64,000 nt of DNA from Lingula anatina (GCF_001039355.2 NW_019775975.1:62001-126000); one strand, 5' to 3'. Counted from the stretch's first letter, positions 33,734 to 46,927 are shown. The notes: a model not told the origin generated them from the letters alone. A program made the numbers and translations.

Positions 33734-36466
33734 TCAAGAAACCAAAGCCCCCATAATTATTCCCGTCTTCTGAGCCTTCTGGGCGTCCAGAGCCGCCATG
33801 ATGAGGGTGGCCTCTCCCAGCTCAACTAGAGTCTTACCCACCTGGAGGGCAGCGAATGGAGAACAGCCAATACAGATTACCTGCCACAGCCCCATTTTTA
33901 CACCAGGAACTGAAAATGAAATATACTTTATGTACTCTTACGTTATTCAGCGGGGAGGATAGCAATGGCAATAAAAGGTAAACAATGCAGGCCTACAATG
34001 TAACTATAATGTCAATATATACTTTAAAAACAATCTTTTATTTTCGTTTTTTTTTCCTGAAGAAACTTACGAACGTGTTTTTCTTGTTCGTGGGGCCCAA
34101 CGCGCCCCCCCCCACCCCACCCCACCCCCCTGCCAGGGTTACGCAGGTCACAAAGAGATCTTCTTTTTTCACTCCATAATCACACATATTTTTCTGGCTA
34201 ATTCTATTTTTATTTATTTATTTATTTATTTAGTTATTTATTTATTTATTTATTTGCACAAAAATAACGTCATCAGCCATTGGCAAATGGTAGAAAGTAT
34301 AGGACGTTGATCACAATGACTGTTGGAACGCCATGCTTCACTTTTTCATTCTTATTTTAATGAAAAAGCTATATTATTTCGCCATTTAATGTTAAGACGG
34401 TCATATTCATAATTACCACATATTAGGCCTATAACAAAGGAACTTGACTTCATGAGCATATGCCCATCCTGAAATTAACCAACATTAATGCCCGGGCATA
34501 CTAACCTCGCGGTCCTTTGGTGAAGGTGGTGAAGTATAACAATCCATAACATAATATGCTTCCGCAAAATATCACCTTTTTCTGGAAAATAAAATACCAA
34601 GATATTCATTTATTGACATAGTAAACTATTTTGGTCATGCATTAATAATATTGTGGCTTCATTAAATGGCTAAATGAATAAGTAAGTAAATTATTAAAAC
34701 TGTAATAACATTGGTTTTTTAACTTAAATGTATATTTTAATTACGCTTATCCATTAGTATACATATCCTTAAAGCCTACTAAGAACATAATAAGTTAATC
34801 ATTACTGTGAATTTAGGAAGCGAAAGGAATGGCATGCACTCTAGGCCGATTGTCTGGTAGGTTCTGCTTCCAAGCAAAAGTGAACTGAAATAAAAATGAA
34901 AATGATGGATCAAAAACCAAGCTAGATATAACCCCTGACTGTACTCAAACCGAGGTTTCGTTTAGGAAATTGAAAAAACAATTTTTTTCTCGCATTTTTT
35001 TCAGCTATTTCTATACTTGGACACATAAATGGGCGATATTTGAGTCACAAGCGCTACACCCTAAAAGTGCTAGGGAGTTTTTGTAGCATCTATTCGGTCG
35101 CTTTTGCGTTAAAAATAGTTCAACACTCCTTAATTATAATTGACCCATATGGACAACACGAATGGTCTCACAGTTAGCAGCAAAATTTATGCAGTTTCTC
35201 TGTATTGCCATCCACTGCAGGCCCGTTGCCAGAAATTTCAAAAATGTTTATTTTTCTGAAAAAGTGGACCTTCTACCATGAAGCCTCCATAAATAAAATT
35301 TTACCCAGAGGGGACTTTTTCTCGGCACCCCCTCCCCCGGCTACGGGCCTGCACTGCCATTATCATCACTAGGCGCCGCACTTGACTGGTATTTCTTCTG
35401 AGAACAGAAACACATGTAGCCACGTGCATCCAATGGCTAGAAACAGCCGTAGATATATCGATACATGTTTTTTCTAATAAAAAGTAAAGTAAGCTAGGTA
35501 TCCTAGTTCCGTTATTTCAACGAATAAGAAAGTTATTTATTTACTTACTTATTTATTTAGTAAGTTGGTTACATAACCTACCTGTAGCCGTGCATCCACT
35601 GACTAGATACATCAGTACACGCGATTCCAATCAAAAGGAAAGCATGTCTGGGGTAGAGGAGACACAGTCTCGCTAACATGCAGAGCAGCGTTCCTCTGTC
35701 GCTCATCGTATCCAAGAGAGTGCCAAAAACACTCACTGAAATAAAATTAATGGCAAAATGTTGATCCTAAGTTAGAATTCCAATAATAAGACAAGATATA
35801 TGGTTTTGGAGAACAAAAATTCTTTTCAGCTGTTTGTTTGTGCTTTCTGTTTAGGACCTAACGGTACTTACTTTGATTAAGGTACTTTGCAATAGGTCCG
35901 TCTACCATGTCCAAAGCAAAACTGAATGTGTAAAGCCAAAAAGCCTTGACGGGGTGGTTAGGCAAACAGTGAAATAACCCGAGTCCCATGAGGATTCTCA
36001 AATAACCTGTGAAACAGAAGAGAAAATGTGCCTCAAGTACCATATGTGTAAAGATTATATTTTTAAATGAAGGTATAATTAACTGCAAAGAACTTATAAT
36101 TAGGCCCTACACTGATGCTCTAACAGACAGAAATTCTAATATTGTCTACGTTTTATAATCACGCGCAACGAAAGACGGGGGCAGAGTAGATGAAAGATTT
36201 TTAAACTCTGGACTAAAATATGCGTTATTTTTGCCCACTAATACACAATGCATATCTTATCCATTTACTTCTACATCACAGAGAGAAAAGAAATCAACAT
36301 CTAATCTTCTATCTTAGAGCTACAATCTCAAAATAAACAAATTAATAAAATAATTAGAAATAAAAAAAATTCTAAAAAATACTAACAGTTGAATGAGTAA
36401 AATAAAGCTAAACCACTTACCTATTATGTGAGGCAAAAATACAAAATAATTTTGTTCCAATTCCAT
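33734..36466 (-). CDS. CDIPT: CDIPT-like phosphatidylinositol synthase, copy 1
   Basis: Six exons: 36,466-36,421; 36,006-35,872; 35,735-35,582; 34,884-34,806; 34,581-34,506; 33,909-33,734. They give 221 residues (human CDIPT has 213). It begins MELEQNYFVFLPHIIGYLRI, like the family. The CDP-alcohol phosphatidyltransferase motif is D48xxD51G52xxA55K56-x8-G65xxxD69xxxD73, all aspartates present. Lys56 replaces the usual Arg. Several hydrophobic segments fit an integral ER membrane enzyme that joins CDP-diacylglycerol and myo-inositol into phosphatidylinositol. The C-terminus contains MGLWQVICIG and TLIMAALDAQKAQK as in homologues. The donor of exon 4 (GTAATG) is the least certain boundary. It lies 3' of the ARF-like gene on the same strand. 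A near-identical copy is at 40,371. Confidence 0.9.
35218..35351. repeat. Short inverted-repeat element in CDIPT intron (copy 1)
   Basis: Starts CAGGCCCGTTGCCAGAAATTTC and ends CCCCCGGCTACGGGCCTG, flanked by CACTG on both sides (probable 5-bp duplication). The second block has the same insertion at 41,857-41,996, so it predates that split. Decayed relatives are at about 26,661, 49,770 and 54,800, making this a dispersed family. Confidence 0.65.
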
Positions 36467-36733
36467 GACGGCAAGTCACACCAGGTATCAAGGTAATTTA
36501 ATTAGAACAGCAAAGGTTTGGAAATTGATAACGGAACCTCGGTATATATTGGCTATTCCGACCTGCACCTGTTTACGCAATCTACACGTCAATGTAAACA
36601 AATATTGTTTTTTTTTTAAAGGTGTTAAAGCAAAACAAACCCACATACAATGTTAATCACATATATTGTCTTGAGTGAGGTAGACACAATTATTTTGAAC
36701 AAGCAATATGTAAGCCTGCAATAGTTTTCCTAC

Positions 36734-36865
36734 CTGCATAGACTGGTGCATTTGTTTTGTATTGAAATGGAAGTTTTTTGACAACCGCCAGAAAAGCGTG
36801 ACGTCGCTTGTCGTGATGGTGGACGCACTGGTATGTTGAAATAGGGTTGGTTTGCAGAATGAGTC
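36734..36865 (-). other. Candidate orphan exon
   Basis: Bounded on the minus strand by an AAG acceptor and a CAG/GTAGGA donor. One frame reads TYQCVHHHDKRRHAFLAVVK and on to QYKTNAPVYAG. Other frames are open too. It lies between the ARF-like gene and the CDIPT start. It may be a 5' non-coding exon of CDIPT or an exon of an unrecognised gene. The copy at 43,400-43,531 is nearly identical, but so is the whole block, so conservation is uninformative. Confidence 0.3.
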
Positions 36866-37934
36866 CTTGAAATGAAAATAAGATATTTAAATCTTGATAT
36901 AAATATAACCAATGAAAAGATTAAACACGAACGCAATTTCATCTGAACCACATCTAAAATAATTCTTTCTAACTTCATTTTTGAAAAAAAAAAAAATAAT
37001 AATCAGAAATATTCATTTCTATAAAAGATCACTCTTTGAAACAGTTTGGATTTTTCATTAAAAATCAGAAGAAATAAAAACAGAGAGTAACAAATACTGG
37101 TTGACAAACTTTTATTTACTGGCAATTTGCACATCTAAAATTGTGATTACAGCTAACTTCGGTATCACAGATAAACAGATTTTAAATATACTTATATCAT
37201 TTTCAGTCAAGGGGGTTTTTACTTTAAATCTCAAGTTAATCATATGCATACAGAATTATGACTATGAAGAAACATACCATCAAAGTGTGAACAGAAAGGG
37301 AAAGAAACCAAACCCTTACAATGGAATGACACATTTATTTTAAAATTTCATATAACATTCTGAATATTTATATTTATATTAAGAGTAGAAATAAATTCCC
37401 ATTGGCCCATCGAAATGAATTTAATTGTAATAAATGAATATTTATATAACAGAACATTAAAATGCATACATACAAAAAATCCTAGAAATTAAAAGATCAA
37501 ATTTCACAGATATATCATTCAAAATCTTGTCAAAACAGAATGTCACAAAAAAGCTGAAATAACTGTTCCTACATGTACACCAATTAAAAAACTGATGAAT
37601 CTAATACAAAATATCCCTGAAATAACTGAGCTATCACAGACAAATACATTTGAAGTACTCCACACTTCACATGACAAAGTAAGTAATTACCTTTTTTAGG
37701 ATTTACCACACATGAGCAAGTCAGTATTATCTTATTCAAATATTAAGCTAGCCACAATGTTCCATAAAAGACTTCGCCACCAAACTTTCCACTTAGTCTA
37801 CTACAAAATGCACTTAATGTGAGCTGCTTCCAGTGTGTAGATGCAGGCAAGTATTTGCACACAAGTGTGTGCAGGCACAAACACCATCATAGATTAATTG
37901 AAAAACAAAAACAATTTAAAATTTGAAAAAAAAT

Positions 37935-40206
37935 TCATCTGGTAAACATTCCTTTGATGCTGCTTAGGGCTTTGGTTAAGTATTCACTTCCATAAGAGAT
38001 CCCTGCCTTTCCTGCTTCCTTGGCTCCACCTACAGTCTGTTTTACTGGTGTAACAGCCATCTTCCAGGCTTCTCTGACCTGCATCTGCCTAACCAACCAA
38101 TCCAGGCCTTCCTCCAGTCCTGTGCCCTCTGTGGCCGATGCTGGCTGGATATCTGCAATGAAGAAATATGCAGGGAACATATAGATTATTTATAATTAAT
38201 ATTACTGCAGTCGAGATGAATCAATTTCAAGATGTATGATGTCATCTCATGTTTCATTTTGTTGCAATTTTTAGAAAGAGAATTATTCATAAATACACAT
38301 ATAAATTAACACAGTGAACTCTGCGAAACCTTTCACCTTCCAACATACACCATTCTTTACCTAAAGAAAAGGTTTATCTTTGGTATATTATATTGAAAAT
38401 TAATATGATCGTTATCTTACTCCAATCTTCTCATATCTCAAGCAAAAACTCCAGTCCCAAAGCTTATGAGTTATGCTAACTAACATGCCCACTGTACTAA
38501 CAGATGCACTTACACCACTGTACTATACAGATGCACTTACACCATGGATGCGATGCCAATACATTGTGTTTTGAACCCACTATGTTCATGGCTTCGAAAA
38601 TCTCAGAGGGAGTCATGGCGGTTTTAAGATCTTGTTTATTTGCGACGATGAGCACGGGTATGTCATAGTTCAAGTCGTCAGACCCCAATACATCAAGCAG
38701 CAGTTCTCCCGCCTCTGCCAACCTTTCTTTATCCGTGCTGTCCACGGTGTAGACAATGGCTTGGGTGTTAGGATAGTAGTGTCTCCATAGAGGGCGCTGT
38801 GGGATGGCACATGGAAAGAGCAAGAGCACTTAAGTACAGACTGATTCATAAATCTGCTAAATTTGGTCAAATAAATTGCAAATTTAATTTATGAATTTAG
38901 CTATTAATTCATTCATTTATCTTTTATCTAGTCTTTGTTCATAATTTCTTAAGCTATTGATTCATTCATTTATCTTTTATCTAGTCTTTGTTTATAATTT
39001 CTTAACTTTTGCTTTTAATGTTTTTAAAATCATATCATTCCTGTGTAAAATGAGAAATCTTCTTCACCAACTTCTTACCATTTTATCTCTGGTCCCAACA
39101 TCCCACATAGTAATATCAACCCCCTTGTGTTCCACTGTCTCCACATTGAATCCTGAAAAATTTTATTTACCAGTAGTATTAAACTTTGGATGCATTAGGT
39201 GAAAACAAATAATTAAAGGATAATACAAACATTCAAATACATTCTATAAAGCCTCAAATAAAAAACAAGGAAAAAATACCTTCATAAGATCATTACCATT
39301 TTTTTGTTAATTTAAAGTAAATTCTGGTATTAGAACTGCACTGAAAATCAAGCATATGGTCATTTGGAGAGTATTAAACAAATAACATCAATGTGACACA
39401 TCATATATGACATGGAAATCCATTTTAATTAAAATTCTTTGGTTTTCTTTGTCCCATATGGACCATGACTTATGGCACAGGTGGTGAACTTTAATTCTTA
39501 ATCATGCCCTGATCAGGTCTACTTACATGTAGTATTTTGGTATGCAATGAAAAGGGGAAAAAAGTAAGTTTAGCACCATAAGGTATGTGATTACCCAGTC
39601 AACATATTACTTTGAGTGTATTTGTGTGAAAAGGACAGAGTGTCATGTCACAGTTATCAGTGAACTCGATTTTGTTTCGTCTTGGGTGTTCAACATACTA
39701 GTACCCCTTAGTTACCTCCGCCAAGGAGGTTATGTTTTCACCCCTGTTTGTCTGTCTGTCTTTCTGTCTGTCATCAACATTACTCAAAAAGTTATGGACC
39801 AATTTTTACGAAATTTTCAGGAACTGTCAGAAGTGGGCCAAGGAACAGATGATTACTTTTTGGTGGTGATCCAAATCAATAATTAATCAAAATATATTGG
39901 AAACGGTACACGCCACACCGGGAGTCTTACCAATCGTCGGAATTGTAGTAACAATTTCTCCAAGTTTAAGCTTGTATAAAATCGTGGTCTTCCCCGCCGC
40001 ATCTAAACCTGCAAAATAAAGAATGTAATTCGATTTTTGTAACTGTAACAATATTATTATCAGTTAAAAGAAGTACACATGTATGAACTCCATAAGTTGA
40101 ACCAAGCTTAGAGAGGTAGAGACAATTAAGAGAGAGGGAGATACCAACCCAAAAAGAGAATTCTTGCTTCCTTGTTCTTCGTCCAACTGGATAACGTTTG
40201 CCCCAT
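37935..40206 (-). CDS. ARF-like GTPase with altered switch II, type 1 copy 1
   Basis: Five exons: 40,206-40,149; 40,008-39,931; 39,152-39,079; 38,796-38,541; 38,152-37,935, 227 residues. It starts MGQTLSSW (Gly2 with Ser6: N-myristoylation). The P-loop is GLDAAGKTT (20-28), switch I TTIPTIGFNVET, NKQD specificity motif, and [10 protein letters not shown]...GLDWL. Switch II is WDVGTRDKM: Thr66 and Arg67 stand where ARF has Gly70 and the catalytic Gln71. Intrinsic and GAP-stimulated GTP hydrolysis should be weak; human TRIM23 also lacks this Gln. A basic C-terminal tail of about 47 residues ([10 protein letters not shown]... ending SIKGMFTR) exceeds normal ARF length and is shared in part with the other ARF-like gene here. 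Probably a membrane-recruited trafficking GTPase; the exact subfamily is unknown. Confidence 0.85.
39713..39885. repeat. Dispersed SINE-like repeat in ARF-like gene intron
   Basis: Contains CCTCCGCCAAGGAGGTTATG, TCTGTCTG units, ACTCAAAAAGTTATGGACCA and TTTTTGGTGGTGATCC. From memory, this composite is common across many animal genomes; I cannot name the family with certainty. It is present in intron 2 of both copies (second at 46,437-46,610). Confidence 0.55.
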
Positions 40207-40370
40207 GTTGCAAGGCAAAGTCAGCTTCTGTCCACCTCACTACCTCATTCTACATTTGATACTTTGCTATATCTACCACTGTTTGTCACATCCGCTTCGA
40301 AATCGCACACGAAACTGACCAGTAGNCCATGAATTTCTTGTCCTCAGTCTCATACATCTCTTTGCTAAGA

Positions 40371-40867
40371 TCAAGAAACCAAAGCCCTCATAATTATTCC
40401 CGTCTTCTGAGCTTTCTGGGCGTCTAGAGCCGCCATGATGAGGGTGGCCTCTCCCAGCTCAACTAGAGTCTTACCCACCTGGAGGGCAGCGAATGGAGAA
40501 CAGCCAATACAGATTACCTGCCACAGCCCCATTTTCACACCAGGAACTGAAAATAAAGTATACTTTATGTACGAGTACAGTGTTTGACGGGGGATAGAAA
40601 AAATGCCAAAATAAATAAATAAAATAAAATAAAATAAAATAAAATAAAATAAAATAAAAAAGTAAACAATGTAGGCTCACAATGTAACTATAAAGTCAGT
40701 ATATACTTTAAAAACAATCTTATTTTCTTTTTTTTCCTGAAGAAACTTAAAAACGTGTTTTTCTTGTTCGTGGGGCCCAACGCCCCCACTGCCAGGCTTA
40801 CACAGGTCACAGAGAGATCTTCTTTTTTTTCTACATAATCACACATATTTTTCTGGCTAATTCTATT

Positions 40868-40898
<31 letters not shown>

Positions 40899-42189
40899 TT
40901 TGTTTGCACAAAAATAACGTCATCAGCCCTTGGCAAATGGTAGAGAGTATAGGACGTTGATCACAATGACTGTTGGAACGCCATGCTTCACTTTTTCTTT
41001 CTTTCTTTCTTTCTTTCTTTTTAATGAAGAAGCTACATTATTTCGTCATTTTAATGTTAAGACGGTCCTATTCATGATAAGCAAAGATTAGGCCTGTAAC
41101 AAAGGAACTTGATTTCATGAGCATATGCCCATCCTGAAATTAACCAACATTAATACCCGGGCATACTAACCTCGCGGTCCTTTGGTGAAGGTGGTGAAGT
41201 ATAACAATCCATAACATAATATGCTTCCGCAAAATATCACCTTTTTCTGGAAAATAAAATACCAAGATATTCATTTATTGACATAGTAAACTATTTTGGT
41301 CATGCATTAGTGAATAAGTAAGTAAATTATTAAAAACTATAATAACATTGTTTTTTTAACTTAAATGTATATTTAAATTACGCTTATCCATTAGTATACA
41401 TATCCTTAAAGCCTACTAAGAACATAATAAGTTAATTATTACTGTGAATTTAGGAAGTGAAAGGAATGGCATGCACTCTAGGCCGATTGTCTGGTAGGTT
41501 CTGCTTCCAAGCAAAAGTGAACTGAAATAAAAATGAAAATGATGGATCAAAAACCAAGCTAGATATAACCCCTGACTGTACTCAAACCGAGGTTTCGTTT
41601 AGGAAATTGAAAAAACAATTTTTTTCTCGCAATTTTTTCAGCTATTTCTATACTTGGACACATAAATGGGCGATATTTGAGTCACAAGCGCTACACCTAG
41701 TAAAAGTGTGAGGGAGTTTTTGTAGCATCTATTCAGTCGCTTTTGCGTTAAAAATAGTTCAACACTCCTTAATTATAATTGACCCATATGGACAACACGA
41801 ATGGTCTCACAGTTAGCAGCAAAATTTATGCAGTTTCTCTGTATTGCCATCCACTGCAGGCCCGTTGCCAGCAATTTCAAAAGTGCTTATTTTTCTGAAA
41901 AAGTGGACCTTTTACCATGAAGCCTCCATAAATAAAATTTTACCCAGAGGGGACTTTTTCTCGGCACCCCCTCCCCCTCCCCCGGCTACGGGCCTGCACT
42001 GCCATTATCATCACTAGGCGCCGCACTTGACTGGTATTTCTTCTGAGAACAGAAACACATGTAGCCACGTGCATCCAATGGCTAGAAACAGCCGTAGATA
42101 TATCGATACATGTTTTTTCTAATAAAAAGTAAGGTAAGCTAGGTATCCTAGTTCCGTTATTTCAAAGAATAAGAAAGTTATTTATTTAC

Positions 42190-42224
<35 letters not shown>

Positions 42225-43131
42225 GTAAGTTGGTTACATAACCTACCTGTAGCCGTGCATCCACTGACTAGATACATCAGTACACGCGATTCCAATAAAA
42301 AGGAAAGCATGTCTGGGGTAGAGGAGACACAGTCTCGCTAACATGCAGAGCAGCGTTCCTCTGTCGCTCATCGTATCCAAGAGAGTGCCAAAAACACTCA
42401 CTGAAATAAAATTAATGGCAAAATGTTGATCCTAAGTTAGAATTCCAATAATAAGACAAGATATATGGTTTTGGAGAACAAAAATTCTTTTCAGCTGTTC
42501 GTTTGTGCTTTCTGTTTAGGACCTACCGGTACTTACTTTGATTAAGGTACTTTGCAATAGGTCCGTCTACCATGTCCAAAGCAAAACTGAATGTGTAAAG
42601 CCAAAAAGCCTTGACGGGGTGGTTAGGCAAACAGTGAAATAACCCGAGTCCCATCAGGATTCTCAAATAACCTGTGAAACAGAAGAGAAAATGTGCCTCA
42701 AGTACTATATGTGTAAAGATTATATTTTAAAATGAAGGTATAATTAACTGCAAAGAACTAATTATTAGGCCCTACACTGATGCTCTAACAGACAGAAATT
42801 CTAATATTGTCTACGTTTTATAATCACGCGCAACGAAAGACGGGGGCAGAGTAGATGAAAGATTTTTAAACTCTGGACTAAAATATGCGTTATTTTTGCC
42901 CACTAATACACAATGCATATCTTATCCATTTACTTCTACATCACAGAGAGAAAAGAAATCAACATCTAATCTTCTATCTTAGAGCTACAATTTCAAAATA
43001 AACAAATTAATAAAATAATTAGAAATAAAAAGAATTCTAAGAAGTACAAACAGTAAAATGAGTAAAATAAAGCTAACCTACTTACCAATAATGTGAGGCA
43101 CAAATATAAAATAATTTTGTTCCAATTCCAT
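40371..43131 (-). CDS. CDIPT: CDIPT-like phosphatidylinositol synthase, copy 2
   Basis: Exons 43,131-43,086; 42,671-42,537; 42,400-42,247; 41,521-41,443; 41,246-41,171; 40,546-40,371, the same lengths and phases as the gene at 33,734, 221 residues. Only a few residues differ, such as YFIFVPH near the start in place of YFVFLPH. The DxxDGxxAK...GxxxDxxxD motif is identical. The stop codon is only 45 bases from the N at 40,326, so most of the 3' untranslated region is missing from this contig, as expected if it is the cut end of an allelic contig. Confidence 0.85.
41857..41996. repeat. Short inverted-repeat element in CDIPT intron (copy 2)
   Basis: Same element, position and CACTG flanks as 35,218-35,351, with a slightly longer C-rich run before the right terminus. 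Confidence 0.65.
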
Positions 43132-44759
43132 GATGGCAAGTCACACCAAGTATCAAGGTAATTTAATTAGAACAGCGAAGGTTTGAAAATTGATAACGGA
43201 GCCTCAGTATATATTGGCTATTCCGACCTGCACCTGTTTACGCAATCAACACGTACATGTAAACAAATATTGTTTATTATTTTTAGGGTGTTAAAGCAAA
43301 ACAAACCCGCATACAATGTTAATCACATATATTGTCTTGAGTGAGGTAGACACAATTATTTTGAACAAGCAATATGTAAGCCTGCAATAGTTTTCCTACC
43401 TGCATAGACTGGTGCATTTGTTTTGTATTGAAATGGAAGTTTTTTGACAACCGCCAGAAAAGCGTGACGTCGCTTGTCGTGATGGTGGACGCACTGGTAT
43501 GTTGAAATAGGGTTGGTTTGCAGAATGAGTCCTTGAAATGAAAATAAGATATTTAAATCTTGAAATAAATATAACCAATGAAAAGATTAAACACGAACGC
43601 AATTTCATCCGAACCACGTCTAAAATAATTCTTTCTAACTTCATTTTTGAAAAATAAATTTTTTTTCAGAAATATTCACTTCTATAAAAGATCACTCTTT
43701 GAAACAGTTTGGATTTTTCATTAAAAACCAGAAGAAATAAAAACAGAGAGTAAAAAATACTGGTTGACAAACTTTTATTTACTGGCAATTTGCACATCTA
43801 AAATTGTGATTACAGCTAACTTCGGTATCACAGATAAACAGATTTTAAATATACTTATATCATTTTCAGTCAAAGGGGTTTTTACTTTAAATCTCAAGTT
43901 AATCATATGCATACAGAATTATGACTATGAAGAAACATACCATCAAAGTGTGAACAGAAAGGGAAAGAAACCAAACCCTTACAATGGAATGACACATTTA
44001 TTTTAAAATTTCATATAACATTCTGAATATTTATATTTATATTAAGAGTAGAAATAAATTCCCATTGGCCCATCGTAATGAATTAAATTGTAATAAATGA
44101 ATATTTATATAACAGAACATTAAAATGCATACATACAAAAAATCCTAGAAATTAAAAGATCAAATTTCACAGATATATCATTCAAAATTTTGTCAAAACA
44201 GAATGTCACAAAAAAGCTGAAATAACTGTTCCTACATGTACACCAAGTAAAAAACTGATGAATCTAATACAAAATATCCCTGAAATAACTGAGCTATCAC
44301 ATACAAATACATTTGAAGTACTCCACACTTCCCTGATAAAAGTTTAGTTTTAAAGTTACATAATATTATACATTATTTTTACATTATATATACATTACAT
44401 TATATATTAAATTATTGCACAACAAACCTACCAAGCTTCAATTTTCTCGAGTTCAGACCCAATATTAAATTCAGGCATTAAAATCTAGCATTCACATGAC
44501 AAAGTAAGTAATTACCTTTTTTAGGATTTACCACACATGAGCAAGTCAGTATTATCTTATTCAAATATTAAGCTAGCCACAATGTTCCATAAAAGACTTC
44601 GCCACCAAACTTTCCACTTAGTCCACTACAAAATGCACTTAATGTGAGCCGCTTCCAGTGTGTAGATGCAGGCAAGTATTTGCACACAAGTGTGTGCAGG
44701 CACAAACACCATCATAGATTAATTGAAAAACAAAAACAATTTAAAATTTGAAAAAAAAT

Positions 44760-46927
44760 TCATCTGGTAAACATTCCTTTGATGCTGCTTAGGGCTTTGG
44801 TTAAGTATTCACTTCCATAGGAGATCCCTGCCTTTCCTGCTTCCTTGGCTCCACCTACAGTCTGTTTTACTGGTGTAACAGCCATCTTCCAGGCTTCTCT
44901 GACCTGCATCTGCCTAACCAACCAATCCAGGCCTTCCTCCAGTCCTGTGCCCTCTGTGGCCGATGCTGGCTGGATATCTGCAATGAAGAAATATGCAGGT
45001 AACATATAGATTATTTATAATTAATATTACTGCAGTCGAGATGAATCAATTTCAAGATGTATGATGTCATCTCATATTTCATTTTGTTGCAATTTTTAGC
45101 TTCCTTTTCAATAAAGAGAATTATTCACAAATACACATATAAATTAACACAGTGAACTCTGCGAAACCTTTCACCTCGCAACATACATCACTGGTATATT
45201 ATATTAAAAATTAATATGATCATTATCTTACTCCAATCTTCTCATATCTCAAGTAAAATCTCCAGTCCCAAAGCGTATGAGGTATGCTAACTAACATGCC
45301 CACTGTACTAATATACAGATGCACTTACACCATGGATGCGATGCCAATACATTGTGTTTTGAACCCACTATGTTCATGGCTTCGAAAATCTCAGAGGGAG
45401 TCATGGCGGTTTTAAGATCTTGTTTATTTGCAACGATGAGCACGGGTATGTCATAGTTCAAGTCGTTAGACCCCAATACGTCAAGCAGCAGTTCTCCCGC
45501 CTCTGCCAGCCTTTCTTTATCTGTGCTGTCCACGGTGTAGACAATGGCTTGGGTGTTAGGATAGTAGTGTCTCCATAGAGGGCGCTGTGGGATGACACAT
45601 GGGAAGAACAAGAACACTTTAACTCAGACTGATAAATAAATCTGCTAAAATTGGTCAAATAAATTGCAAATTTAATTTATGAATTTAGCTATTAATTCAT
45701 TCATTTACCTATTATCTAGTCTTTGTTTATAATTTAACTTTTGCTTTTTTTTAAAAAAAATTATATCACTCCTGAGTAAAATGAGAAATCTTCTTTGCCA
45801 ACTTCTTACCATTTTATCTCTGGTCCCTACATCCCACATAGTAATATCAACCCCCTTGTGTTCCACTGTCTCCACATTGAATCCTGAAAAATTTTTATTA
45901 TTAGTAGTATTAAACTTTGGATGCATTAAGTGAAAACAAATAATTAAAGGATGATACAAACATTCAAATACATTCTATAAAGCCTCAAATTAAAAACAAG
46001 GAAAAAATACCTTCATAAGATCATTACCATTTTTTTGTTAATTTAAAGTAAATACTGGTATTTGAACTGCACTGAAAATCATGCATATGGTCATTTGGAG
46101 AGTATTGAACAAATAACATCAATGTGACACATCATATATGACATGAAAATCCATTTTAGTTAAAATTCTTTGGTTTAATTGTCCCATATGGACCACGACT
46201 TATGGCGCAGGTGGTGAACTTTAATTATTAATCATGCCCTGATCAGGTCTACTTAGTATTTTGGTATGCAATGAAAAGGGGAAAAAAGTAAGTTTAGCAC
46301 CATAAGGTACAGGTATGTGATTACCCAGTCAACATATTACTTTGAGTGTATTTGTGTGAAAAGGACAGAGTGTCAGGTCACAATTATCAATGAACTCGAT
46401 TTTGTTTCGTCTTGGGTGTTCAACATACCCCTTAGTTACCTCCGCCAAGGAGGTTTTTTTTTTCACCCCTGTTTGTCTGTCTGTCTTTCTGTCTGTCATC
46501 AACATTACTCAAAAAGTTATGGACCAATTTTGACGAAATTTTCAGGAACTGTCAGAAGTGGGCCAAGAAACAGATAATTACTTTTTGGTGGTGATCCAAA
46601 TCAATAATTAATCAAAATATATTGAAAACGGTACACGCCACACCGGGAGTCTTACCAATCGTCGGAATTGTAGTAACAATTTCTCCAAGTTTAAGCTTGT
46701 ATAAAATCGTGGTCTTCCCCGCCGCATCTAAACCTGCAAAATAAAGAATGTAATTCGATTTTTGTAACTGTAACAATATTATTCTCAGTTAAAAGAAGTA
46801 CACATGTATGAACTCCATAAGTTGAACCAAGCTTAGAGAGGTAGAGACAAGAGAGAGGGAGATACCAACCCAAAAAGAGAATTCTTGCTTCCTTGTTCTT
46901 CGTCCAACTGGATAACGTTTGCCCCAT
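44760..46927 (-). CDS. ARF-like GTPase with altered switch II, type 1 copy 2
   Basis: Exons 46,927-46,870; 46,733-46,656; 45,883-45,810; 45,584-45,329; 44,977-44,760, 227 residues, same exon lengths as the copy at 37,935. Differences are minimal (for example GSNDLNYD for GSDDLNYD). [29 protein letters not shown] and the basic tail are all kept. Its start codon faces that of the second ARF-like gene 340 bases away, so the two probably share a bidirectional promoter. Copy 1 lacks this upstream region because it ends at the N. Confidence 0.85.

Larger units (their letters stand above)
33690..40325. repeat. Duplicated block C (copy 1)
   Basis: Nearly identical in order and sequence to 40,327-47,040: a CDIPT-like gene, a candidate exon, an ARF-like gene and a dispersed repeat. 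Differences are scattered substitutions, microsatellite length changes and small indels. It ends at the N at 40,326, directly where copy 2 begins. Confidence 0.9.
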
